From a virus: 39,937 bases of DNA. How positions within the stretch are numbered: the first letter of the stretch is position 1; each line of letters begins with the position of its first letter. Positions 1 to 7,379 of this stretch are shown piece after piece. Made by a program: the position numbers and the translations under genes. A model generated the notes under the pieces. It did no database searches and was not told the origin of the DNA. It was given only the letters and a program-made list of their open reading frames with translations. The stretch is taken from positions 1 through 39,937 of the IMG/VR virus record IMGVR_UViG_3300045243_000051; one strand, 5' to 3'.

Positions 1-137
1 CCAAACCGAACTGCCGCAGTGCCATCAAACCCGACGCCTGCCGCTCGGCCGGCGTCATATTCGGCATCATCACCGGGCCGCCCAACGCCTCGCCGAGTTT
101 CGACCGCCAGTCCTGCTCTACCGGCGTCATGTCCCGC
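1..137. repeat. Terminal duplication marking circular closure (left copy)
   Basis: Bases 1-137 match 39801-39937 except at position 11 (C here, A at 39811). From base 12 to 137 the two copies are identical (126 bases). Joining the ends restores one uninterrupted reading frame across the junction, so this is most simply the overlap left when a circular or permuted genome was assembled. The exact stretch has the length expected of a k-mer overlap. A true packaged terminal repeat is possible but less likely. The mismatch changes a Gln codon (CAG) to His (CAT) in the virion protein, so it may record population variation. Confidence 0.9.
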
Positions 138-241
138 TGTGGCTGCGCCTGACCCTGCTGCAACAGCGCCAGATACGGCGCGAGTTGCGACAGCACATCG
201 GGTGATGTCTGCGTCGGTACCTGGGTGGGATCATCCGCCAT
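1..241 (-). CDS. M15-peptidase virion protein, N-terminal part (continues at 37822-39937)
   Basis: This is the first part of the gene whose remainder is at the right end of the window. The start codon is at 241-239, three bases past the stop of the preceding gene (245). Counting bases 241-138 and then 39937-37822 gives 2220 bases, or 739 residues and a stop. The first 37 residues (beginning MADDPTQVPTQTSPD) are present only at this end. Without the join the protein would appear to start at an internal Met at 39930. See the 37822 entry for function. Confidence 0.85.
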   Translation of the reverse strand, partial: MADDPTQVPTQTSPDVLSQLAPYLALLQQGQAQPQRDMTPVEQDWRSKLGEALGGPVMMPNMTPAERQASGLMALRQFGL

Positions 242-244
242 TGA

Positions 245-736
245 TCAGAACCCCAATAACCCCCGCGTATTGCTCTGCTGCACCGGCTGTGCGTGGCCGC
301 TCATGGCGCTTTGCATGTATTGGTTGCGCCGCTCAGCCAGCATCCGCACCAGCGCATCGAGCGACACCTGCGAGGTCGGGCGTCCCACCCCGGCCGATGG
401 CGACTGCCCAACGACCGCTGGCGCCTGCGCCTGTTGCTGTTGCTGCTGATTGCTTTTCAGACTCTTGCTAAGATCGCCGAGGAATCCGGAAACCTTGCCC
501 CAGTCCGTGCCAGATCCAGCACTTGGCCCCAACGCAATATCCGGCCCGATAACGCCAGGCCCAAATCCGATGTCTTGGTTGGCCGCGGCGCCGAGGCCAC
601 CTGACCCCACGCCATTCGGAAAGAAACCAGTGGCGCTTGTATCCGGACCCACGTTGCCAGGCCCAAACCCGATGTCCTGATTGGCAGGCGATCCACCGCT
701 GCCAAACAACCCGGAAACCCAGCTACCGATGGTCAT
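245..736 (-). CDS. Glycine-rich virion-associated protein with internal duplication
   Basis: A 163-residue protein with no recognised domain. The first third is Gly-rich and holds an imprecise duplication: NQDIGFGPGNVGPD at about residues 19-32 and NQDIGFGPGVIGPD at about 53-66. A Gln run (about 95-101) leads to a charged C-terminal helix. It lies between the Gln-rich 391-aa protein and the M15 virion protein, in the region where podoviruses encode ejected internal proteins. A virion role is inferred from position and composition only. Confidence 0.7.
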   Translation of the reverse strand: MTIGSWVSGLFGSGGSPANQDIGFGPGNVGPDTSATGFFPNGVGSGGLGAAANQDIGFGPGVIGPDIALGPSAGSGTDWGKVSGFLGDLSKSLKSNQQQQQQAQAPAVVGQSPSAGVGRPTSQVSLDALVRMLAERRNQYMQSAMSGHAQPVQQSNTRGLLGF

Positions 737-748
737 CAGATCGTTCTC

Positions 749-1924
749 CTATAGCGACGCCACCGTGGCGGCGGTACCGGCAATGGAGCCGATGGTATCC
801 AGCAGCCCAGGGTTCTTCTGTGCAACCGAGGTGCCGGACCCTGCGGTGTTGGATGTCGTGCCGTATGGCACGGCGCCCACCGAGGACAGCAGCAGATCGA
901 GGTTCTGCACCGGCCAGTCCTGTGCTTGGTAGAAATTGCCCTGCTGCGCATCCAGCAGCGCCTGCTGTTGTGTCTGCTGGGCCGCCCCGGATGCCTGCAA
1001 CGCCCCAGCCTGCTGCTGCGACAGTTGCGCGTTTTGCAGCGCCTGCGAGGGTAGTTGTTGTGCGGCGGTCAACCCCGCCTGCAGGTTGTTGGCGCCCAAC
1101 GTACCGGCCTGCTGCTGCGCCGCGTTGTAGCCGCTCTGGCCCATGCCGGCGAGCAGGCCTGCCGCGCCGTAGCCCTGCTGCGATGCCTGGTTGGCCAAGT
1201 TGTAGCCCGGCACCAACGCCTGGCCCCAGCCCTGGTTGAGCATGTTCCCAACTTGTAGTTGGGTGCCGAGCGCGGTCTGCGCATCGGCCACGCCCTCCTG
1301 CACGCCCATCCTACTGCCGCCGAATGCCCCGACGTTGTTGGCCTGTCCAGCGAGGCCCTGCTTGGCCAGAGCGAGTTGCTGCTGGCCGGCCTGCAGCATT
1401 GGGTCGATGACGTTCTGCGAGTAAGGCGACATCAGCGCGGTGGCGTTGGCACCCACCTGCTGGGCGGTGGCAGGCGAGGCGTTGCCGAGATAGCCGCTCA
1501 ACAACCCCTGCGCGGGGTTCATCACGTTCTGCTGGTAGCCGCCATAGAGTTGCCCGGTATCGGCACCAACCTGACCGGCGGTGACCGGCGCCGCGCTGCC
1601 CAGCAGGCCCTGATAGGCATTCGCGGATGCCTGGTAGGCGGGGTTCTGCATGCCTTGCAGGTCACGCACGCCCTGATACGCCGCCTGCGTATCCTGCGGC
1701 ACGTCGGCCACCTGCTGGCCGGTGTATGGCGTGTATGGCCGCTGCGCGAGCTGCTGCGCCGTGCCGACCGCGTTCTGGCCCGCATCCTGCAACCACTGCG
1801 GGATCTGGGTGACGGTCATACCCTGCTGCGACGTGTTGGTGGTGGTGTTGCCACCTTTGCCACCGCTGCCGCGCAGACCCGCGAATGACAGGTGGTCGGG
1901 TTGCCCGCCTGGGGTCCACATCAT
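749..1924 (-). CDS. Gln/Ala/Gly-rich structural protein, probable internal virion protein
   Basis: A 391-residue protein rich in Gln, Ala and Gly, with irregular repeats of a YQ-G-L-G pattern and a central GAFGGSRMG segment. Proteins of this composition are common in podovirus late clusters next to ejection proteins and are usually annotated only as structural proteins. No catalytic motif or membrane segment is evident. The gene starts with ATG ATG at 1924, five bases before the end of the upstream gene. A DNA-ejection or internal-core role is inferred from position. Confidence 0.7.
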   Translation of the reverse strand: MMWTPGGQPDHLSFAGLRGSGGKGGNTTTNTSQQGMTVTQIPQWLQDAGQNAVGTAQQLAQRPYTPYTGQQVADVPQDTQAAYQGVRDLQGMQNPAYQASANAYQGLLGSAAPVTAGQVGADTGQLYGGYQQNVMNPAQGLLSGYLGNASPATAQQVGANATALMSPYSQNVIDPMLQAGQQQLALAKQGLAGQANNVGAFGGSRMGVQEGVADAQTALGTQLQVGNMLNQGWGQALVPGYNLANQASQQGYGAAGLLAGMGQSGYNAAQQQAGTLGANNLQAGLTAAQQLPSQALQNAQLSQQQAGALQASGAAQQTQQQALLDAQQGNFYQAQDWPVQNLDLLLSSVGAVPYGTTSNTAGSGTSVAQKNPGLLDTIGSIAGTAATVASL

Positions 1925-1928
1925 GGCA

Positions 1929-2408
1929 TCACGTCCCGCGCTTACCGAGGCGCCGCAGCAACACGGCGCGCGGCGAGGTCACCACGACCCGGCCACCCGG
2001 CACGGCAGCCGCCGCTGCACGCACCGCCGCAGGAGTCCCAGCCCGGCTTGCGACGCTCTCATGCGCCACCGCACCGGACGGCGTGCGACCCTGCACCACA
2101 CGCGGCGCACCAGCCTTCATCGCAGCCGCCTTGGTCTCCGGGTAGCCCAACTGCTTTGCCACATGCGCGTCGGTCACCTTGCGTACCTTGGCGAATTTGC
2201 TGGCCTGCTGCGCCGAGTTCGTCACCAGCGTGCCTTCGGGGCGCGTCACCTTCACCGTCCCCGCCGGCACCGTGCGCGGCACCGGCGTGCCAGGCGCCAT
2301 GAAAGCGGCGGTCTTGCTGCTCAACGGATTGGCCACGGCGCCGACTTGAGCGACCACGTCGGCCGCGGGTTCCGGCATGATGCCGAGCAGCCCCTGCTTA
2401 CGAGCCAT
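1929..2408 (-). CDS. Basic hypothetical late protein
   Basis: A 159-residue protein starting MARKQGLLGIMPEPAADVV. The reading frame is open further upstream, but that extension would run deep into the preceding gene, so the ATG at 2408 is chosen. The protein is rich in Ala, Val, Lys and Arg with no recognised domain. It overlaps the preceding gene by 11 bases, consistent with translational coupling in the late operon. Function unknown; a minor virion or ejection component is possible from its neighbours. Confidence 0.65.
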   Translation of the reverse strand: MARKQGLLGIMPEPAADVVAQVGAVANPLSSKTAAFMAPGTPVPRTVPAGTVKVTRPEGTLVTNSAQQASKFAKVRKVTDAHVAKQLGYPETKAAAMKAGAPRVVQGRTPSGAVAHESVASRAGTPAAVRAAAAAVPGGRVVVTSPRAVLLRRLGKRGT

Positions 2409-2769
2409 GGCACAGATCCTTGACGAAGGTGTACATGTGCGGCTTCCAGCCATAGGGCGCACCGGCCTTGCCCCAACCCTTGCGCCCGGTCGCCGTCGCG
2501 ACGCTGCAACCTTCGCGGATGGCCCATTGGCTGATCGGGTCATCAAGCGCGAGACAATCCGGCAAGGCTCCCGAGATAAGCCAATAGTGCGCGGCTTTCA
2601 TGCGCGGGAAAGAATGCAGCTCCGTGACGATCAGCCCATCGCCATGGCTCCAGAACTGCGCCGAGCCTTCGCGCACGCACTTCACCACGTCTTGCACCGT
2701 ATGGGAGCCCCCGCCGTACGTGAGCGCCTTCTCCAGCCGCCGCAGCTTTTCCTCGCTGCTCAGGCTCAT
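2398..2769 (-). CDS. Hypothetical late protein (123 aa)
   Basis: Starts MSLSSEEKLRRLEKALTYGG. The start overlaps the preceding stop as ATGA (2766-2769), which fixes it. The fold looks alpha/beta, with many aromatic residues (FWSHGDGL, YWLISG, KPHMYTFVKDL). The pattern of a short charged helix followed by a compact domain resembles small phage acetyltransferase-like proteins found near tail genes, but I cannot show an active site. Treated as unknown, probably involved in tail or particle assembly because of its place in the late operon. Confidence 0.7.
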   Translation of the reverse strand: MSLSSEEKLRRLEKALTYGGGSHTVQDVVKCVREGSAQFWSHGDGLIVTELHSFPRMKAAHYWLISGALPDCLALDDPISQWAIREGCSVATATGRKGWGKAGAPYGWKPHMYTFVKDLCHGS

Positions 2770-2987
2770 CGCGGCACCATCTCGGTCACCACGGTGCCGG
2801 CATCGTCCACCGATAAACGCCATGTCGTGCCGTTCGGCGAGACCATTCCGATGAACGGAAACGCAGTCGATGTGCCGCCCGCATCCAGCTTGCGGTTCAG
2901 GGCGTCGGCGATTGCTGCCAGCCGCTGTTCGAGGTTGCCGCTGACAGGCGCGGTAAACGGGGCCGGCGGATGGTAGGGGCGAGCCAT
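2766..2987 (-). CDS. Small hypothetical late protein (73 aa)
   Basis: Starts MARPYHPPAPFTAPVSGNLE and contains a short helix (EQRLAAIADALNRKLDAGG) then a strand-rich tail (WRLSVDDAGTVVTEMVPR). The Met at 2987 is preferred over one 16 codons upstream because it forms a TGATG overlap with the gene before it. The compact helix-plus-strand pattern could be a trimerisation or neck element, but no family is recognised. Confidence 0.65.
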   Translation of the reverse strand: MARPYHPPAPFTAPVSGNLEQRLAAIADALNRKLDAGGTSTAFPFIGMVSPNGTTWRLSVDDAGTVVTEMVPR

Positions 2988-3175
2988 CAGCGCCACTCCC
3001 AGACATGGCCGGCGAGATAGATCCGCAAGCCCCACGGTCGGCGATAGAGCGACAGCGTGAACCCGCGCCCACCTTCATTGAGCACGAACAGAATGCCTGG
3101 GCGTGGCGCGGCCTGAAACAGCGGCAGCCGGCACGTCACCAACTCGCCGTTTATGAGCCAGCGCCGCATTAGCAT
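2987..3175 (-). CDS. Small hypothetical late protein (62 aa)
   Basis: A basic 62-residue protein rich in Trp, Arg and Leu, starting MLMRRWLINGELV. The ribosome-binding GGAG lies a few bases upstream of the ATG inside a perfect 7-bp inverted repeat (3177-3193), so translation may be sensitive to folding. It is the first gene downstream (in the late direction) of the endonuclease insertion at 3265-3804. Function unknown. Confidence 0.6.
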   Translation of the reverse strand: MLMRRWLINGELVTCRLPLFQAAPRPGILFVLNEGGRGFTLSLYRRPWGLRIYLAGHVWEWR

Positions 3176-3176
3176 G

Positions 3177-3193
3177 CACTCCGCAACGGAGTG
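3177..3193 (-). promoter_or_regulatory. Hairpin covering the ribosome-binding site of the 3175 gene
   Basis: CACTCCG (3177-3183) and CGGAGTG (3187-3193) are perfect inverted arms around a 3-base loop. In the minus-strand mRNA the GGAG of one arm is the likely ribosome-binding site for the ATG at 3175. A folded message would hide it. The hairpin lies between that gene and the endonuclease leader, so it may have arrived with the insertion. Confidence 0.4.
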
Positions 3194-3264
3194 TGGTATA
3201 AGCGGGACGCCATCGATGTATCAGCACCGATGGCGCCCCTGACCACTGGCTGCGTGAGGAACCA
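3194..3264 (+). promoter_or_regulatory. Endonuclease leader 1: extended -10 element, hairpin, TGACCA box
   Basis: An extended -10 like element (TG, one base, TATAAG at 3197-3202) is followed at once by a hairpin at 3204-3239. Eight inner pairs (CGCCATCG/CGATGGCG) and three outer GC pairs are separated by one mismatch, around a 12-nt loop. TGACCA follows (3240-3245) and the ATG begins 25 bases after the stem. Four other plus-strand endonuclease-type loci in this genome have the same layout with different stem sequences. Confidence 0.6.
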
Positions 3265-3804
3265 ATGGCTAGTCCAGACGATAGCAGAGAGAAGCAGCGG
3301 GCGTATCATCGTGAGTGGTATGCTGCGAATAAAGCAAAGATGCTCGCGTATCAGCGCGCGTGGTATGCCGCCAATCCAGAGAAAGCAAAAGAGAAAGCCC
3401 GTAAGAACCTCGCTCAAAAGCGACAGAACCCGCAGCTTCTTGCCTACAATGCCCACATTGGGAATGCCAGGCAACGCAACATCGCGTTCCTTCTGACATT
3501 TGAGGAATGGTGGGGCATCTGGGAAGCTAGCGGCAAGTGGGAGCAACGCGGTTACTATAGAGGCCAATACGTTATGGCTCGCAATGGAGATGTTGGGCCA
3601 TACGCAGTTGGTAACGTCAGGATTTGCACCAACGGGGAAAACAGCGCGGAAATGAACCGAAATAGCCGAGGTAAACCAGCCACAGATAAAGAGCTGGCTG
3701 CTATGGCTAAGGCGCGAGAAGCCCGATGGGCTCACGGGAGGACGATAAGCGATAGGCAACGCGCGGCGCTCGCAAAGGCACAAAAGGTCAGATGGGGAAA
3801 GTAA
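3265..3804 (+). CDS. Putative free-standing homing-type endonuclease or DNA-binding protein
   Basis: A 179-residue, Lys/Arg/Trp-rich protein starting MASPDDSREKQRAYHREWY. The N-terminal half has repeated YxxxWYAANxxK segments. The middle (FLLTFEEWWGIWEASGKW, GQYVMARNGD, GPYAVGNVRICT) resembles a family of short proteins scattered through phage genomes and often found as insertions. The C-terminus has NUMOD3-like basic helices (RQRAALAKAQKVRW). It lacks the HNH/AP2 layout of the other plus-strand inserts yet carries the same leader. It runs against late transcription and ends six bases from the stop of the convergent structural gene. GC is lower than in most neighbours. Nuclease activity is inferred, not shown. 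Confidence 0.6.
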   Translation: MASPDDSREKQRAYHREWYAANKAKMLAYQRAWYAANPEKAKEKARKNLAQKRQNPQLLAYNAHIGNARQRNIAFLLTFEEWWGIWEASGKWEQRGYYRGQYVMARNGDVGPYAVGNVRICTNGENSAEMNRNSRGKPATDKELAAMAKAREARWAHGRTISDRQRAALAKAQKVRWGK

Positions 3805-3809
3805 TGAGG

Positions 3810-5360
3810 TCATCTGCGGCCACCAGCCCGCATTTCTAGCCTGAGCCTACCAAGTGCGAACGGTCCATCGGCGGTAGCTTCGATTCGCATTCGTGTGGAC
3901 CGTCCACTGAAACGCACGTCCATGAGCCCGTTATGAACGACCGTGTATAATCCGGTGTCGAACTCGCTGGCGGCGTCGTACGGCTGTTCTCGGGGGAAGA
4001 AACGTGCGCCAAGTTGGTTATCAACGCTAGTGGTTGCATCCATAACTAACTGCTTGCAGTGGACGCGGCGATCACCTTCCGCGATTAGGATGTTTCCACT
4101 TTCAACGTAAACGTCGCCATTGGGGGCGCGCGGTACACCATTGTCGCTCCATCCCCACTCATGGAGGTAGAGGCACCCTCCACCAGCCGCAACACTACCG
4201 CCCAATATCGGGAAATCCATTGTGCCGCTTGGATCGGCAGCAGTGCGAGAACGGACACCTATAGTCCATGGGTGAGCTGGATCAGCATAATTAAAGACGA
4301 TATACCTATTGCATTCTAGCGAATCTTCATCGCACCAATCCCACCAGACCTCCCCGAAGCTAGGATTAGGCGAACCGAACAACCGCCCGGCCATGGTGCG
4401 ATTGACCAGTGAGAAGAACCAGTCCTGCACCGTGCAGGGCAGCGCCTGCACATTGCCGCTGTACGCCCAGAACGTCTGCAGCCCTGGCCACGCCACGAAC
4501 GAGCCGATGGCCACCACGGCGCGCGGCGAGAGCGGCCCGCAGCCCGAGGCGATCTGCACGATGCCGTAGGCGTAGGGCGCACCCACGTAGGTCATCTTGT
4601 GGACATCGTTGCCGGTAAAGATCAGCACCCCGTCAGACACCTTGATCGCGGTCATGGTATAGCTCTGCGTCTGCAGCAGTTTGCTGCCCGCGAGGTTGGT
4701 CACATCGGGCAGCCAAACGTCGGGGTTCTCCTGATCCGACCATGCGATGCTGCGCGGATCGCCCCCGGCGGCGAGCAGCACGACGTGGCGCTGATCCGTC
4801 ACCACTACGCCACGGCAGTTGGTGGGCGCGGCGGTCACCAGCGCCGGCAGCGTGGCGGGTGTGGTCGGCGTCCAACGATAAAGCCGCCCGTCCTGCGTCG
4901 GGACCACCAACAGATCCTCGCCGAACGTGTCCATCGCCCATCTGTCGCCCATGGTTGCGGCGATGTCCTGCGTGCCGATATCGGCGGCATCGCGTGAGGT
5001 GCCGTAGGCGTCGGCGCTGTAGTCACCCATACCGTAGCCAACCAGCGCGCCTGGCGGATCGAGCGGCCCGACGCCGGACGGAGTGATGTCGTAGAGCGTC
5101 TGCAGGTCGAAGCGATACGCGAACAGCTTGGTGTCGGTGCCGAACGCGGCCCATCGCACGCGGCTGTTGTCGTGCCAAGTCAGTAGATCACGCGGCAGAT
5201 CGGTGACGGTAGTGCCGGGCTGTGCGACGTTGCCGCCGATCGGCTGCAACTGCCCGCCGCGGAAGCGCACGTTGTTTGCGTCCCACCAATGTCCAGAGCT
5301 GGCCTCGGCCGTGGCGTTGCGCCAGACGCCTGGGGGCGGTGCCTGGGCAACGCGCGGCAT
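3810..5360 (-). CDS. P22 gp10-like packaged-DNA stabilisation / tail protein
   Basis: A 516-residue protein whose N-terminus (WWDANNVRFRGGQLQPIGG) matches the conserved opening of podovirus proteins that plug and stabilise the packaged DNA and form part of the short tail, as in P22 gp10. The body is rich in beta strands and Trp/Gly turns (TYVGAPYAYGIVQIASGCG), as expected of a propeller-like tail hub. The start ATG at 5360 directly follows the collar-protein stop. The last ~190 codons (3810 to about 4380) have roughly 55% GC against about 70% for the first part, so the C-terminal segment may come from a different lineage. Confidence 0.7.
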   Translation of the reverse strand: MPRVAQAPPPGVWRNATAEASSGHWWDANNVRFRGGQLQPIGGNVAQPGTTVTDLPRDLLTWHDNSRVRWAAFGTDTKLFAYRFDLQTLYDITPSGVGPLDPPGALVGYGMGDYSADAYGTSRDAADIGTQDIAATMGDRWAMDTFGEDLLVVPTQDGRLYRWTPTTPATLPALVTAAPTNCRGVVVTDQRHVVLLAAGGDPRSIAWSDQENPDVWLPDVTNLAGSKLLQTQSYTMTAIKVSDGVLIFTGNDVHKMTYVGAPYAYGIVQIASGCGPLSPRAVVAIGSFVAWPGLQTFWAYSGNVQALPCTVQDWFFSLVNRTMAGRLFGSPNPSFGEVWWDWCDEDSLECNRYIVFNYADPAHPWTIGVRSRTAADPSGTMDFPILGGSVAAGGGCLYLHEWGWSDNGVPRAPNGDVYVESGNILIAEGDRRVHCKQLVMDATTSVDNQLGARFFPREQPYDAASEFDTGLYTVVHNGLMDVRFSGRSTRMRIEATADGPFALGRLRLEMRAGGRR

Positions 5361-6421
5361 CAGTGCATGCCCCTCGCTGGTGCGGACAACAGCCGTGGCG
5401 AGCGTGCCGGGGCGAGGATCGCGCGCAGGGCGGCTAGTTCCTCGCGGATGGCGGTGAGTTCGTCGCGGCCCTCGATGGTCGGCGCGACCTCGCCCACGGC
5501 ATGCGTCACCGCCTGCTGACCGGCATAGATGATCTTAGTGATGACGAGAACGGGCTGCATCAGGCTGTACAGCGTGCCGCCGCCGCCGAGGTTGATAATG
5601 TGGGTGTGGCTGCCGTCGGGATTGATCGTGTGCGTATGATCGCCAACGACCGAGACATTATGCGCGTGGCTGCCGTCAAGCGTGATCTGATGGGCGTGCG
5701 AAGCGCTTTCGGTGCCGGTGGTGAAGTTGTGCTGATGCGCGCCATCAGTGCTGGTGACGGTATTGCCGCCTACCGAAAACGGCCCGGTACCAAGCGCCGC
5801 CGACCCTGTGGTGAAAAACCCGCCGACGGTGTGGTTGTGACTGCCCTGCGCATCGGTGACGCCGGAGTGGGTGTGCAGCGCGCTCTCGGTCAGCGTCGCT
5901 CCGCCATGGCTATGCTGGCCCTGCGCGTCGGTGGTGTGGCCGTGGCTGCCCGCCCCCACTGTAGCCCCACCGTGGCTGTGCGTGCCGGCCGCCGTTACCG
6001 ACAGCGCGTAGTTGGGCAGATGCGTCTGCAGGATCTGGTTCGACAGCCAGCCGAGCTGCTGCGCGAAAGTCAGCGACAGCGTGGTGCCGTTCGGGTCCGT
6101 GACGGTGCCAGGACCGACCAACGCGCGGCCCTTCAGGTTGGGCAGGGCGAATGTCGTGGAATTGTCACCGGCCCCCCAGTAGGTCTGGAGCACCGCGAAC
6201 AGGGCCGCATACGTCACACGCGAAATCAGACGGCCATCACATACCAACCAGCCAGGGGGCGGCGTCGGCCCGGCAAAGTCCAGAATGGCGCCGATCGGCG
6301 TGGACATACTGACGAACTGATCCAGTGCGCTGAAGTTCTGGTTTAGCAATGTCCCCCAAGTATCGCGATTAGCGCCGACTGTCGGCAGATTTAGGCCGAG
6401 GACTGGGGTAAAGTCTGCCAT
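5360..6421 (-). CDS. Phage tail collar domain protein / short tail fibre
   Basis: A 353-residue protein. Residues about 1-40 form a short N-terminal anchor (NLPTVGANRDTWGTLLNQNFSALDQF) very like that of the tailspike at 7585. Residues about 43-105 are a Phage Tail Collar domain (PIGAILDFAG, PPGWLVCDGR, TFALPNLKGRALVG). The region about 145-270 has many regularly spaced His-x-His pairs (THSHGG, SHGHTT, QHSHGG, ADGAHQHN), typical of metal-binding trimeric fibre tips such as T4 gp12. A coiled-coil-like tail (ELTAIREELAALRAIL) follows. It probably binds the cell surface. Confidence 0.85.
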   Translation of the reverse strand: MADFTPVLGLNLPTVGANRDTWGTLLNQNFSALDQFVSMSTPIGAILDFAGPTPPPGWLVCDGRLISRVTYAALFAVLQTYWGAGDNSTTFALPNLKGRALVGPGTVTDPNGTTLSLTFAQQLGWLSNQILQTHLPNYALSVTAAGTHSHGGATVGAGSHGHTTDAQGQHSHGGATLTESALHTHSGVTDAQGSHNHTVGGFFTTGSAALGTGPFSVGGNTVTSTDGAHQHNFTTGTESASHAHQITLDGSHAHNVSVVGDHTHTINPDGSHTHIINLGGGGTLYSLMQPVLVITKIIYAGQQAVTHAVGEVAPTIEGRDELTAIREELAALRAILAPARSPRLLSAPARGMH

Positions 6422-6739
6422 CTACACCACTCCAGGCGGCGGCTTCTGTGGCGTCGGTGCTCCGGGAATTGTCGTCTCACTGGAGTCGTCCGCGGTTGAG
6501 ATGAACCAGCCCGCGCCTCTCGGCAGCCTCATCATCCAGCCACCGATCCCACGGCTGCCCGACCAGCCGCCGACATTGCGCTCATAGTCGCGATACGTCC
6601 CGGTTGAGACGCCAGTGGCTGGCCTGGCGGTGAACGGTGCGCGGATCGTCGCGTAGCCGTAGATGTAGGAACCATCGCAACTTCGCCATTGAGGGTCCCC
6701 AGGTGGAGTTTGGCTCATCTGGCCGGCGAAAGTTGGCAT
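6422..6739 (-). CDS. Hypothetical tail-associated protein (105 aa)
   Basis: Starts MPTFAGQMSQTPPGDPQWRS after a good ribosome-binding site (AAAGGAGT). It is rich in Gly, Trp, Arg and Pro with no recognised domain. It lies directly upstream of the collar protein in the late operon and directly downstream of the endonuclease insertion at 6831-7373. A small tail accessory or fibre chaperone role is a guess from position. Confidence 0.6.
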   Translation of the reverse strand: MPTFAGQMSQTPPGDPQWRSCDGSYIYGYATIRAPFTARPATGVSTGTYRDYERNVGGWSGSRGIGGWMMRLPRGAGWFISTADDSSETTIPGAPTPQKPPPGVV

Positions 6740-6756
6740 TTCGACTCCTTTTACGC

Positions 6757-6830
6757 TACAAGTCGGGGCGACATTGGTGCTGAAACACCATGCCGCCCCT
6801 AACCAGATGACCCTTATGCGGAGGATCAAA
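6757..6830 (+). promoter_or_regulatory. Endonuclease leader 2: hairpin and TAACCA box
   Basis: A TACAAG hexamer (6757-6762) precedes a hairpin at 6765-6799: GGGGCG/CGCCCC at the base and TGGTG/CACCA at the tip, a small internal loop between them and a 6-nt terminal loop. TAACCA follows, then an AGGA ribosome-binding site and the ATG 31 bases after the stem. An in-frame ATG occurs within the leader (6807), but the one at 6831 matches the other copies. Confidence 0.6.
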
Positions 6831-7373
6831 ATGGCTGAACGGAAACTGCCAGAAATCGGCCTTATTCGCGAGTGTGTTGACTACGATCCAGCCACCGGCG
6901 CCTTCACTTGGCGCGAACGCCCGGCGCACCATTTTTCTAGCCTTAGTGTTCAGAGGCGGTGGAACACCAGCTATGCTGGACAACCGGCGGGGACGACCAG
7001 CGACCGTTATGTTAGGTTTACGGTCAACGGCGGCGTGTTCTACGCCCACCGCATTGCATGGCTGCTGGTGTACGGTGCCCCGGTTCCTCAGTTTCTTGAT
7101 CATATCGACGGCGACAAACTGAACAACAGCATTGCCAATTTGCGGCCTGCGACAAAGGCGCAGAATTATATGAACTCGCGACCTCGCGCGAGCAAATCTG
7201 GCGTTACTGGCGTATTCCCTAAGCAGTACGCGCAAGGAATACGCTTCGCCGCTTTTATCAAACTTGCTGGGAAGCGCATCCATCTGGGACAATTTGCTAC
7301 GCTCGACGAAGCCACCAAGGCGCGGCGCGAAGCGGCCGACCGGCTGTTTGGCGAGTTCGCGCGACACAGCTAG
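6831..7373 (+). CDS. HNH endonuclease with AP2 DNA-binding domain
   Basis: A 180-residue free-standing homing-type endonuclease. The N-terminal block (KLPEIGLIREC-DYDPATGAFTWRER) is shared with its paralogues here. The HNH fold spans about residues 65-112, with His73 (YAHRIAW), the Asp-His pair at 90-91 (LDHIDGD) and the closing NSIANLRPAT. An AP2-type DNA-binding domain follows (about 121-175: SGVTGVF, AAFIKLAGKRIHLGQF, EATKARREAADRLFGEFA). It lies antisense between two late genes and ends six bases from the stop of the convergent gene. No intron features are visible around it. Confidence 0.9.
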   Translation: MAERKLPEIGLIRECVDYDPATGAFTWRERPAHHFSSLSVQRRWNTSYAGQPAGTTSDRYVRFTVNGGVFYAHRIAWLLVYGAPVPQFLDHIDGDKLNNSIANLRPATKAQNYMNSRPRASKSGVTGVFPKQYAQGIRFAAFIKLAGKRIHLGQFATLDEATKARREAADRLFGEFARHS

Positions 7374-7379
7374 GGCCTC

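Noticed and set aside
1-137. A biological direct terminal repeat as in T7-like phages
   Set aside because: It lies inside a coding frame that is restored only by circular joining, and its exact length fits an assembly overlap.
3204-3239. Leader hairpins as intrinsic terminators
   Set aside because: None of the five is followed by a clear T-run on either strand, and all keep a fixed distance to a start codon.
5560-6000. Regularly spaced repeat DNA resembling a CRISPR array
   Set aside because: This is the coding sequence for the His-x-His repeats of the collar fibre; units are degenerate and in frame.
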